Below, one piece after another: positions 11,955-22,102 of a stretch of 64,000 nt of DNA. Source of the DNA: Hemerocallis citrina. Its lineage: Eukaryota > Streptophyta > Magnoliopsida > Asparagales > Asphodelaceae. The number at the start of each line of letters is the position of its first letter. Positions within the stretch are counted from its first letter, which is position 1. Made by a program: the position numbers and the translations under genes. The notes beneath the pieces are model-generated. The model was not told the DNA's origin, ran no database searches, and saw only the letters and a list, made by a program, of their open reading frames with translations. The stretch lies in NCBI GenBank assembly GCA_017893485.1, contig JACEHZ010000198.1:558001-622000 (forward strand), given 5' to 3'.

Positions 11955-12702
11955 ACTTGGTTCGAGATGGCCGATAGCAAGTTGAAGATTGAGATGTTCG
12001 ATGGGAGTGACTTCGCGATGTGGAAGATTCAGATGATAACATATCTTCGTCAGAAATATCTAGATGGTCCATTTTTTGACGAGAAGCCAGAAGGTGCAAA
12101 TAAAGATATCTTGGCGAATTGGAATCATTTGGATCAGAAGGCGTTGTGACAGGTTCAGTTGGGGCTGAGTAGGAATGCGTTATTTCATATCTCGAAGGCA
12201 AAGACCATAAAAAAGACTATGATGGTTCTCACAGATATGTATGAGAAACCGTCGACATCTAATCAAATTCTTCATCTGAAGAAATTGGTTAATATGAAGT
12301 TGATGGAAGGAGATTCAGTAGCAGAACATGTGAACAGTTATTGAATGGTTTACAACCAGATGAAAACTGCAGGATTGAAGTTTTCATGGAGGGAACAATC
12401 ATTATTACTTCTATCTGCTTTGCTTGATAGTTATGGTACTGTGGAACAAACTATTACAGGCACTATGACAGATTCGACGACTCTACAGGATATGGTGAGT
12501 AACATTCTGAACGAGGAGGTAAGAAGGGTGAGAAACAGGGGATTTCCATCATCATCTTCTAGAGATTCCGCAATGACAGTTGAGAAGAGACATATGAGAT
12601 CTAAGAGCAATCACAGAAGAAATGATCAGAATAGTTCATTTGAGAGTGTGTCTGATGACATCGATGAGGAACATCAACCTGGGTGTTGGTATTGTCACAA
12701 GA

Positions 12703-13065
12703 TGTAACAACCCGCCCCGATACTCAGACAAATTATTTATTATTTAGTACAACTGCCTACCACAGGCTGCCTCTCAAAAGGTGGTTAACCGAATTGGTGA
12801 CTCTTGATCATAGGCAATTATATTTATTGTTAATTAATCTTGTATTAATCCCGATATGAGATAATTTCAATCAACCTGTTGGTTCCTCTTTGCATCGTTG
12901 ACGTCATCCACAAGCAAACCCCCCTCGGGCGGGCCCCCTATGCCACGCTAGCACGCCCAGACAAAGCAAGCGACATCCTTCTGCACGTGGGCCCCCTGCC
13001 ACGTGGCAGTACCGCAGCAGCAGCTCTATAGGTCAAGCTCTATAGGTCTCAAGCTCCAATTCCTT

Positions 13066-13130
<65 letters not shown>

Positions 13131-13155
13131 CTTTTTGAAATTACGGGGTGTCACA
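12703..13155. mobile_element. Solo LTR, TGTAAC type, in the gag knuckle
   Basis: It starts TGTAACAACCCG and ends CGGGGTGTCACA, the TG...CA form with CCCCG/CGGGG ends common in plant gypsy LTRs. Flanks are caaga (12698-12702) and aaaga (13156-13160), a 5-bp TSD with one mismatch. It contains a GC-rich block (12920-13010) and a (TA)n run. Orientation is not certain. Confidence 0.75.
13070..13126. repeat. (TA)n microsatellite
   Basis: About 28 uninterrupted TA units lie inside the solo LTR. The Tyr/Ile-repeat ORF over it is an artefact. Confidence 0.95.
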
Positions 13156-13309
13156 AAAGATGGGTCACATGATGAGCAATTGTAAGGCCCAATATGAAGA
13201 GGAAGCAGGAAAAACCGAAGGAAGACAAACCAACGGAAGCTAATGTGATGTCTAATAAAATTGAAGAATTATGCTTATCAACTAGGGAGGAGTTGAGCAT
13301 GCAAGATTA

Positions 13310-13720
13310 GTGTATTGATTCAGGAGATTATTTTCATTGCACTCTGAAGAGAGAGGTGTTTGATGACTACAAGGAGGGTTCTTTTGGATATGTGACCGTG
13401 GGGAAGAGTCAAATGTGTCCTATACGAGGGGGTGGTACTGTTCGTGTGAAAGCCAATGATGATCAGAGTGTTGTTTTACGGGAGATAAGGCATATTCCAA
13501 ACTTGAAAGAAAATCTTATCTCGATAGGAAGGCTAGACATAGAGGGTATGTCTACTACAGTTGATAGTGAAGAGTAACGTATAGCTGCAAGTTCAAGGGT
13601 GATAGCAAAAGGAAAGCGTAAGGGAACGATGTATTTTCTTAGAGACGTGAGAGGTGTTTCTCCTGTAGTTGACTCTTCGTCGGAATCGAATAGTAGGTTG
13701 TGTAGGTGCATTCGAGTTCT
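13310..13720 (+). pseudogene. Copia protease / pre-integrase remnant
   Basis: The frame after IDSGDYFHCT resembles the copia aspartic protease region (DSG catalytic turn, then TVRVKANDD, LREIRHIPNLKENLISIGRLD). The LISIGRLD block is the usual end of the copia protease domain. A TAA at about 13576 interrupts it, and the sequence goes on to TMYFLRD near 13630. No integrase follows. From 13720 to 14293 no coding domain is seen, so the rest of pol is deleted or replaced. Confidence 0.8.
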
Positions 13721-14293
13721 TTCAGTTGTAGGAATTCATGGGAGGTTACTAATTTAGTGGGAGATGCTAGCCATGCATGAGGGTAATCCTAGAGAACAAG
13801 ATGCTGTTGCGGTGAGGGTACTTTGCGATATGCAGATGTAGCTTCAAGTTGCTCTTGTGTGGTAGAGAGCATTGTTATCGATATGCTGGGTGATGTCGAT
13901 GAGGGTAACTGAAATGGACTGTAAGGGTTGAACAGTCTACGAATTTTGTGGAGGTGTCTTCCACGGAGACTTATAGTGCATAGGGTGCATTGATAGACTT
14001 TGAACCATGTCCAATGTTAACGGAGATTCTATGAGTTAGGAAGTCTTGTAACACACAATCCGACATGGGAGGTTGTTTCTCCGGTATTCGTGCTCTATGC
14101 GATTGGTGGAGCACATCCTTCATGGGCCTATGAGGGGTGGTTGGTGCACTCTACGTGATGGAGTGGTAGATGTGTTCTTCATTAGAGTGTGGAGTACTTG
14201 GGACTTCCATGAAAGTGGGAGATTGACAGAGATAATGCGAGGTAAAGATTACAATAACTTTGAAGCATTGTGTATTTGGTCAAAGTGGAAGAT
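13721..14293 (+). other. Non-coding tail of the copia internal region with PPT
   Basis: No pol domain is seen. The segment ends in CAAAGTGGAAGAT (about 14281-14293), a purine-rich tract just before the LTR TG, as expected for a polypurine tract. Confidence 0.6.
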
Positions 14294-14995
14294 TGTTAGG
14301 ATTTTGGCTTCAAATACACGTAGGCACGGAATTTGAAGTTGGAGAAGAAGATGAGAAGACGAAGACAGGAAGAGAAGGCAACATCAGCTTGAAGAAGTGC
14401 AGCTGGAGAAGTTGCGGTCGACCGACCACCCTACTGACCACCCGACCGCAACTAGGCTTCTAGGTCTCTTCGAGTGTACATGGTTTCAATAGAGAGTGGG
14501 ATAATCGATCGGTCATGCTTCGAGGTATTGGCTTGACACATTGCGGTCGACTGACCCAAAGTGCAGTCGTCCGACTTCGGCGTTGTATGTTATTTGGGCT
14601 TTTGGATTTTGGGTCTAATAAGTTGTATTTATGTTTATCTTTTAAGATTTTCTCGGGGGGCTATATATATAGCAGTAGATGTGAACTCTAGGGCAATCAA
14701 AAGAAGCAACTTATATCAAGGGCAAGCCGTTATCATTGTTCAACTTCAGGAGTAAATTGTGCTGAGTGTTTCAAAGGTAAAAGTAAGAGATTGAGAGTTG
14801 TAATCTCTTTGTAATCTTTGTATTTCTTGGGGTATAAGAAGTATTGTTTATCTCTGCATCTTATTGTGTTCTTGTAAGATCTTGCGATTATCGTAGTGGT
14901 TTGTTCTTGATTCATCTAGTTATTGAGAAATTTCTATAGACTCTGGTGTGTGAGTTCGGTTGTTAACACTACGAGTTGTGGTATATTCTGCAACA
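14294..14995 (+). repeat. Copia LTR, right copy, complete
   Basis: It starts TGTTAGGATTTTGG and ends CTGCAACA, about 702 bp, with a TATATATAGCAG TATA-like box near 14663. It is followed by TGGTATCAGAG (14998) and a gag start (MADRKSKIE-like) that ends abruptly at about 15120, showing that another internal region once followed. Confidence 0.85.
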
Positions 14996-15120
14996 AGTGG
15001 TATCAGAGTACTTGGTTGGAAATGGCTGATCGCAAGTCGAAAATTGAAAGGTTCTATAGGAGAGACTTCGCGATGTGAAAGATTTAGATGATAGCATATC
15101 TTCGCCAGAAATATCTAGAT

Positions 15121-15338
15121 CATAATTGATGTAAACATAACCAACGTACTTGTATTTGAACCCGGTAGTATGGGGGTTTGTTACCAAAAAGTACACCCAT
15201 GTAATCTGTGCTATAGTTTGTTGTATTTGGAGTTAGTAAATATTTAGCATTTACAGTTATTTGATATTATATACTAGGTATTGGGTATTATGTTGTTTCA
15301 CTTAATCATTTACTAGTAATTTACACGTATGATGCACA

Positions 15339-15390
<52 letters not shown>

Positions 15391-15636
15391 CGACGTTGTC
15401 TTGTATCGAACCTAAGACCTCATTTATATTAGTTATGCATGTGCATTGTACGTATTTGTTTGGTTACAGTGCATGTGTTTGGTTGGTTACAGATGGAGTT
15501 TGTTTGGTGACAAACTCTCCCAATAAAATAGTATAGATAAATTAATACTTTGTTATTAATTTACTCATGGGTAAATGGTTCAGAATAAATTAATTTGTTT
15601 ACTTTATCCGACTTATCAAACAAATGCAAATTTTAT
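15121..15636. other. Spacer with (TA)n, no gene seen
   Basis: AT-rich sequence includes a pure TA run at about 15343-15388. No coding signal. Confidence 0.6.
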
Positions 15637-15644
15637 ATCTTTAC

Positions 15645-16118
15645 TAGCATTGGTATAAATACTCGAAACCCGGATCCAACCCGAACCCGACTCGGACTCG
15701 GCATTGGACCGGAAATGGCCCGGCCTATCCGGGTCCAGATCCGGGTCCTAAAATGGGACCCATTGTACTTTCGGGTCCGGGTCCGGGTCCGCTCAAAAGA
15801 GACCCGACTCAGACCCTGACCCGGACCCATTTTAAAAAACCCAAAAATCAACATATAAATAAATATTCTATCATCATCCCTCCCCTCATTCCTCCTCAAT
15901 TCTAAATATTCATCTTCCAAACTCAAAACTCATGCATTTTTCTTCTTTCCTTTATTCTAAATCCTCAACTCGCAGCCTCTGCTCGCCGCTCACACTCCCG
16001 TTCCTACTCGAGCGGGTAGGAATATTTTAATAGGACCCAGACCCGAAACCGGACTCGCCGCCTCACGGGTCCGGGTCTGGGTCCGGGTAGTGAAGGACCC
16101 GACCCGATACCAATGCTA
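15645..16118. mobile_element. hAT-type MITE with GGGTCC-rich arms
   Basis: Ends are TAGCATTGGTAT (15645) and ATACCAATGCTA (to 16118), exact inverted complements. Flanks atctttac (15637-15644) and atctttcc (16119-16126) make an 8-bp TSD with one mismatch, pointing to the hAT superfamily. The inner arms are dense in ACCCG, GGGTCC and CGGGTCCGGGTC motifs on both sides of a CT-rich centre. The Arg-rich ORFs across it are by-products of the repeats. Confidence 0.8.
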
Positions 16119-16240
16119 ATCTTTCCCCCTCCAAATTACTAAATGGGAAGAAAACTCTACCCTTATTCTTAAAGCATAGGGTAAACATATACAGTTGAAT
16201 GGGTTTATCCTTATGCTAGTCCTAATTAGCGTTTGTCTAA

Positions 16241-16790
16241 GAGCATCCACAGTCGTGATTGTTAGAAAATGCATATAGCATTTTGCCTCTTTGCTGCAGT
16301 CGTCGAATGACATTTTATAGCAATTTAATTTAAAATAATAAAAATACCATATCAGACGAAGTTTGAAGTTGCGTCGAAGGAATTTAATTATTTTTTTAAT
16401 AGGTAGACAGAACTACACTTTGCGTCAGAAGAGGGAAAAAATGAAAATTGAACAGACACAACTTCAAGTTGCGTCCGACAATTTCACAAGTGAGGGACGC
16501 AACTAGAAGTTGCGTCCGAGGAGTTGCTTCATTTTTTTTTAATTATGAAATATTTTTTTTTGGAGGGACGCAAGTAGAAGTTCCGTCTGACTATTAAAAT
16601 AATGTTTTTTTAGAGCGACGCAACTTAAAGTTGCGTCGTTTAAATTATGCGTAATTCTCATATCCACTCTTATTTATAGCAATCTGCTGTTGCTTTTTAG
16701 CTAAAATATGCATAAATAGCAAACGGCTGCAGCTCGTCGTTTGCTATAAAATGTATTTTATGAATAATTAGCAAACAACAGTGGATGCTC
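16241..16790. mobile_element. Harbinger-type MITE with a palindrome array
   Basis: Termini GAGCATCCACAG and CTGTTG/CAGTGGATGCTC (TIR about 12 bp) are flanked by taa on both sides (16238-16240, 16791-16793), the 3-bp TSD expected of PIF/Harbinger elements. About 550 bp with no coding capacity. Inside are about six imperfect palindromes with arms GACGCAACT and AAGTTGCGTC at roughly 16354, 16405, 16454, 16495, 16566 and 16616, spaced 40-70 bp. Confidence 0.85.
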
Positions 16791-16793
16791 TAA

Positions 16794-17030
16794 GTCTTGC
16801 ATATTTTGGGTGTTAGATTCTTCCTTGCTACGAGAGGATAGTGAGTTTGTGTGATAAAAGCTTGGTTTAAAATAAAAGAAAAATAAAAGTAAGAATGTCA
16901 CTTGGTCTTGTTAGGATTTGTGCCCCTCCATGATATTGTTAGGTTTTCTTTCTAGTTGAACAGGAAACAATATTGTCTCAAATATAAAATTTTAGGTCTC
17001 CATTTTTAGTTATATTTAGCGGTATGTATG
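16794..17030. other. Short AT-rich spacer between two Harbinger-type elements
   Basis: AT-rich DNA with no gene or terminal repeat. It separates the MITE ending at 16790 from the large element starting at 17034. Confidence 0.6.
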
Positions 17031-17691
17031 TTAGAGCATCCACAGACGTGTTTCTCATATTTGAGAAAATGGCATATATAGAAATAGAAAATAGGAGTTA
17101 TTTGTACAGTGGTCGTTTGCTAAAACTTTCTCAAAAATTAGTTAGACTATATAACATGTATCGTCCAGCATATTACAGTTTACATATTTGCATTATAAAC
17201 GCACAAGACGAGACAAACATGTCTCATCTCTCAAAAAATAAAAAAATTTGCGTGGGACGGAACTCTCGTCTCTCTCAAAAATTACAAAATTTTTGTGTAA
17301 CATGTTGTTCCGTCATGTTCCGGCCCACAATTTTTTTTTGAAATTTTAGTAGATAGACGGTACAACATGTACCGTCTCTTATATATATATATTTTTAAAA
17401 ATTTATAGAAAGACGGGACATGTTGTCCCGTCCATGAAATGCGGAATCAAATTTTGGCGTGGGACGAGATTGGGGTCTTTCGTCCAATGATTTAGTCTTT
17501 GTTAAAGCCAAAATTGTCTTTCCCATGCTTATTGAAGTTGAAATGATTTTTTTACCCTTGGGGTTAAATTTGAGTGGATATAAATTGCAAACTAGCTCAC
17601 TCCACAGAATGTGGTACTTCTTCTCATCTTATTCTTCATAAATTTGTCTCTCGGCCTCTCAATTCTCATTGTGTTCTACATACGAAAAAAA

Positions 17692-19161
17692 ATGTCTTCA
17701 ACAATCCAGAGATTTATTGGGAGAGTCAAATCTAGATGTTGGTCAGAGTTCGCACAATCACAAAACAGAAGTGAAGAAGAAACTATTGCGCCTGTGAATT
17801 ATAGCGATCCATCGGAGTGGGTCAGAGTAGTTGATGATCGACAACACGTACATAAGCTAGCTAATTACCGAGATCCTATCAGTGGATTTGTTACATTCAA
17901 AGGGAATTGGAAGGGGCCGATAAAAGCTTCCAAGCTAGTTTGCTCATTCCCTCTAATCAAGAAGTTGATCGACAATGCCGGCTGGAACCGTTTTTTACTA
18001 TCGATACAAAAAAGTCCTTGGCGCGCCTTGTTGAGGCTTTGGTTGAGAGATGGTGGGACACGACCCATACTTTCCACCTTCCAGGTGGTGAGTTGGGATT
18101 TACCCCGTTAGACTGGGCAATGCTAATGGGATTATCTATTGGAGTCGGTGATGTACCTCCGTGCATACACCTTCGATGGTGTCCAGTCTAAGTTTTTTGC
18201 AGAAATTACATCAGAAGATTAGAAATCACACGGTATACGCTGCTCGTTCTTAAAGAAGTATTTTCAGAAAGAATGGATTGATGCTGATAAGCTAGATCCT
18301 GAAGTGGCAATGAAAGTTTCCAGAGCTTTCTTCCTGTACTTTGTGGGTGAGTTTCTTCTACCAAATGCTTCTTCAATAGTGAAATGTGGTTTCCTTGCTG
18401 CTTTTGAAGATCTGAATCTATTTGGCATGCATGATTGGGGAAGTCCAACATTGTCATTGCTATATATGTCTCAGAAGTATTTTCAGAAAGAATGGATTGA
18501 TGCCGCTAAGCTAGAACTTGAAGTGGCAATGAAAGTTTCCAGAGCTTTCTTCCTGTACTTTGTGGGTAAGTTTCTTCTGCCAAATGTTTCTTTAGTAGTG
18601 AGATGTGGTTTCCTTGCTGCTTTTGAAGATCTGAATCTAGTTGGCACGCTTGATTGGGGAAGTCCAACATTGTCATGCTATATATGTCTCTGGATTCTTG
18701 TAGCAGACTAAAAGTCAAAGCATTTAACGGCCCGTGGCAAGTACTCGAGGTAATCTTACTAAATAATAATAATTATTTTGTAACAATATCTAAAATACCT
18801 AATATTAGTATTTGGATTATTAATAATACATATTAATATTATGGTTTTATTTCAGTACTGGGTATATGAATACACAAGTATTTGTACACAGATGAGTGAT
18901 AGAACCGTAGATTTTGCGATTCATTTGCAAAATGCGAATATTAGACCTAAAATTGCATGGTGGAATCGCAAAAAATTGGATCAATGTAGAACTGATTTGA
19001 TTCGCTACAATATATCCATGTCTCGGAGTCAGTTGGAGATGAGGTCATCAACATCTATTATATGGCAACTATATAATGGATCGTCATATGAGAACGAGTA
19101 TGATATTCAATATGCGATCATCTTATTCCGCCACCGTGTTATCTTCCAATATGGCGATCAG
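17692..19161 (+). pseudogene. Plant mobile domain (PMD) protein, degraded
   Basis: PMD relic of the MAIN/MAIL1 type, which in plants is found both in host genes and in transposable elements. Visible are an N-terminus (17692) leading to NYRDPISGF, then LARLVEALVERWWD, THTFHLPGGELGFTPLDWAM and the later FNGPWQVLE/YWVYEY pair. The last two are joined by a clean intron: GTAATC at 18750 to TTTCAG at 18855, phase 0. A second donor lies at about 19162. Frame changes occur near 17990 (T run) and 18165, a stop near 18222, and an in-frame 219-bp duplication lies within. Not functional as it stands. Confidence 0.8.
18256..18693 (+). repeat. In-frame 219-bp tandem duplication in the PMD gene
   Basis: Two copies of one segment start at AAGTATTTTCAGAAAG (18256 and 18475). 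The period is 219 bp, i.e. 73 codons, so the frame is kept. The copies differ at a modest number of positions, so the duplication is not very recent. Confidence 0.9.
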
Positions 19162-19216
19162 GTAATACTTTATAAAGTTATTGTTCCAATGCTTATTTTT
19201 CTTCTGATTGTTAGTG

Positions 19217-19950
19217 CTAATTATTGTTCCTACGTTCTTGTGTCTCTATATAGAATGAGTTAAATTTTCTGTTCTCTTCAAGCATAGCCGCGTCAGAACC
19301 ATCCGCTTTATTTTTTGCCTTTCTTTTTTCTACTTTACATCCAGGTGGCTGGGAGAGAGGTGTAGAAGAATCACCACCATGTAGTACATCCGAGTCGACG
19401 TCAACACTTTTGGGCGCACATTGACTGCTACCACCATCAGATGATTGTGAACTCGGACCATATTCGAACACATGTGTGGTACGTAAAGAAAATTTTGGCA
19501 AATCCTTCAGTAATTCATAACATTCATCAAACCTGAAAGCTTTCTCAGTTGAATGCATATATTCGGTTCTTGCTTCCCGTATCTACAAAAAAAAACAACA
19601 AACAATAATTTGTAACTTGAACAATACATTTTTAAAAAAATTATATTTCAACATACCTTATCGGCCTCGTTTGTTCCACTCGCAGCTCTCTTTGTTACAC
19701 TCGCCAGTTTAGCAACAATTAGAGAGACATCTTTGGAGATAATGTGAAATCTACTACAAAGCAAATTCGATGTTTGATCGGTTGTAATGCCTAATATAGC
19801 TTTGAATGTGGTGAATATACGATCCCGAAATTGGCTACCTGATTGGTCCGCACTGATGGTTGGATCTTGAGTGATTGCTATCCAACTTTATGAAAGAATC
19901 ACGTCTTCATTTGTTTTATACGCTCTGCCCCTTGAACCCCTAGTCGCCAT
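19217..19950 (-). pseudogene. Harbinger ORF1-like (Myb/trihelix, NAM-associated) gene
   Basis: Two exons on the minus strand: 19950-19657 and 19582-19217. They are joined by a 74-bp intron (GTATGT donor at 19656, TTTTTGTAG acceptor ending 19583) in phase 0. The predicted product is about 219 residues: MATRGSRGR start, ED and SWIAITQDP Myb-like helix region, then an FDECYELLKDLPKFS block and a Ser/Lys-rich tail as in plant NAM-associated/Myb-like ORF1 proteins of PIF/Harbinger elements. One TAA at about 19885 in exon 1 breaks it. It converges on the PMD gene. The family call rests on motif memory. Confidence 0.7.
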
Positions 19951-20205
19951 TCTTGCCCAAAAATATTTCTCAGTAAGCTTTCGGTTGGAAGAGTTGGTTA
20001 CTCTTTTTTTTCAAAAATTTGTAGACTCTGTTGATGGTGTTGGCTAATTATTTGTATATGAGCTGAGTGAATATCTAGCCGTTGAAGTTTAAATAGACGT
20101 TTGATCCAATATAGTCGTTTGAAAAAATAACCGTTTGAGTTTGAAACGAAAGAGACGTTTGAGGGCAAAATGGAAATAAAAGATTCATTTAGAAAAAACA
20201 AAAAA

Positions 20206-20549
20206 AAAGAAAATTATATATGGGTAGGATAATACAACATGTATCGTCTGAACCCTTTTTGTCCAGTGCGATTAGTTTTTGTGATCAACATGTCCCGTTT
20301 AAGGCTTTAATAATAAAAAAAATAAATAAAGGGTAGGATAATATAACATGTATCGTCTGAACCCTTTTTTTTATATAAAAATGTTACTTAAATAGGGACG
20401 AAACAACATGTGTCGTCCAATACGAATATAAAAAAAAATAATGGGGACGGAAATATTATGAGAATCTCCATTTCGATTCTCAAATATGAGAACTTACTGT
20501 AGCTGGTTTGCTATAAAATGGCAAAATAGAAAACGATTGCAGAGCATAC
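20206..20549. other. Right subterminal palindrome region of the Harbinger-like element
   Basis: It contains ACATGTATCGTC-type half and full palindromes near 20235, 20265, 20345 and 20400, and the GCTATAAAATGG block also seen in the related MITEs. It ends at the copia TSD catac (20545-20549). Confidence 0.7.
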
Positions 20550-20751
20550 TGTTGAAATGTAGTAAGTACTAATATGTATATTCTATTTTCTAATCTATTG
20601 GAAACAGATTTCCCAAATCTCTCACCCCTTAATCTTCTCTCAATCTCCTTTCTTCTCCCCTAAGTATGTAATCCCTATATATAGATGTATACTGTAAATA
20701 ATAAGAGACAATAAGAATAACAATTATTTTCCCACAAATCTGTTCTCAACA
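20550..20751 (+). repeat. Copia 5' LTR (202 bp)
   Basis: It starts TGTTGAAATGTAGTAAG and ends CTGTTCTCAACA, with a CCCTATATATAGATG TATA-like box near 20668. It matches the split 3' LTR closely. It is followed directly by TGGTATCAGAG (20752-20762), the initiator Met-tRNA primer site. Confidence 0.9.
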
Positions 20752-20762
20752 TGGTATCAGAG

Positions 20763-21388
20763 GAAGAATAGATCTGGGCTAGTTGAAGAGGAAGAAGAGA
20801 AGGAGGTGATCGGATCTGACACCTCCATCTCGATCCGATCCTGACCACACCCCGATCCCGACCAAACCCCGAAACCCCGACCTCCTCTCACCTCCCGTTT
20901 CTCTTTCCTCGACTGTGCATCTTCCCGCCCAAACCCATACCCTTCTTCTCCGACCATCTCTCTGGCGCCCCATTTGTCCACCCCGTCTTTCGGTGACCCC
21001 CATCGCTGCTCTCCCACACCCCGTCAACCACCACACCCAACACAGCATCCCCCTGTCTTTCCCTATTGCCCGTCAGCCAGCCAAACCCCAATCCCGAGCA
21101 TCTCCTTCCTCCTCCCTCCGGCGACGCTTAGCACACTCGAAGACCCCCCCTCCGTTCTCTTCCAGTCCCCGTCATTCGCCAGCGCCAGATCTGAACACCC
21201 CCTCCCCTATTTCCCCGACTGTCTATCTGTTTCCCGTTGACAACGGCTCGCCCAACCTAATCTCAAACCCCCTTGAGCACCGCCCACCGTTTCTGTCGAA
21301 GCCAGCGACGCCGCCGTCCAGCTTGCCCCTTGCCTATGCTCTTGCGGTGGTTACTGTTGCTTCTGCCATTACTGTCTCTTAGTGTTGT
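20763..21388 (+). other. CT-rich leader in place of the gag N-terminus
   Basis: Where copia gag should begin there is a C/T-rich stretch with no UBN2-type gag domain. The overlapping Pro/Ser-rich frames match nothing. Coding resembling copia starts only at the zinc knuckle near 21475. Either gag was deleted or this is foreign, leader-like DNA. Confidence 0.6.
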
Positions 21389-22102
21389 TTGCTATTTTTT
21401 TTATCCCGTATGTTGTTTGGTATTTGGATCATTGGTTCTGCTTCCTGTGCTATTTGTTGTGTTGCTATGGGACAATATCCGCATGAGTCAAGGAAGTATA
21501 CTCATTATGGCAAGATCGGCCACACAAAGGCTCGTTGTTATAAGATTATCGGCTATCCGGAGATCTGGGATCATAGCAGGGATATTCGGGAGAACACTTG
21601 CAATCAACCCACTGTCGCAGGTGGAGTTGCTGATCGTGCTGCTGCAGGTAATGATGGTAAGGTTTTTAATATTTCTGGCTCTGTTATGAATAATGCATGG
21701 ATAATTGATTCGGGTGCTATCGACCATATGTCTTTTGATTCTAGACAAGTTCAAAATTTTCAACCTTCCACCAAATAAACTGTGTCCACTGCCAGTGGTG
21801 ATCCTGCCACTGTTACTGGCGAGGGTACCAAACCTCTCACAAACAACCTAACCTTAGATGCTACCCTAGTTGTGCCATCCTTGAATTTTAACATATTATC
21901 TGTTGCTCAAATAACTACTACCTTACATTGTATTATAGTCTTTTGGCCTTCACATTATGTATTTAAGGATATTCGAACTCGCAAGATGATTAGTTATGGG
22001 GTTAGACACGGGAAGCTTTATTATCTAGATTTAGAATCTGAAAGTTCAAGCAAATTGACTCAAGCTCTAAGTGTGGAAGAATCCGTAGATGAGAAGAAGA
22101 AA

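Larger units (their letters stand above)
11968..13300 (+). pseudogene. Copia gag, interrupted by a solo LTR
   Basis: Gag nucleocapsid relic. The start reads as a UBN2-type gag (KIEMFDGSDFAMWKIQM) from 11968. Stops fall at 12147 and 12342, and the frame continues to a CCHC zinc knuckle. The knuckle is split: CWYCHK lies at about 12680-12702 and GHMMSNCK resumes at about 13162-13185, on either side of the 453-bp insertion. Removing the insertion and one TSD copy restores the knuckle frame. Downstream residues are Lys/Glu-rich until a stop near 13307. Confidence 0.85.
11251..15120 (+). mobile_element. Ty1/copia derivative, LTR-internal-LTR-internal
   Basis: Two related LTRs (11251-11940 and 14294-14995) flank gag and protease sequence with no integrase, RT or RNase H. 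The second LTR is again followed by a Met-tRNA-type primer site and about 110 bp of gag, which stops abruptly near 15120. This is what unequal recombination between copies, or a truncated tandem, would leave. Missing pol makes the unit non-autonomous. A solo LTR (12703-13155) interrupts its gag. Confidence 0.85.

Noticed and set aside
16350..16640. Palindrome array as a CRISPR
   Set aside because: Plant nuclear DNA; units are imperfect palindromes with unequal AT-rich spacing inside a MITE and no cas genes.
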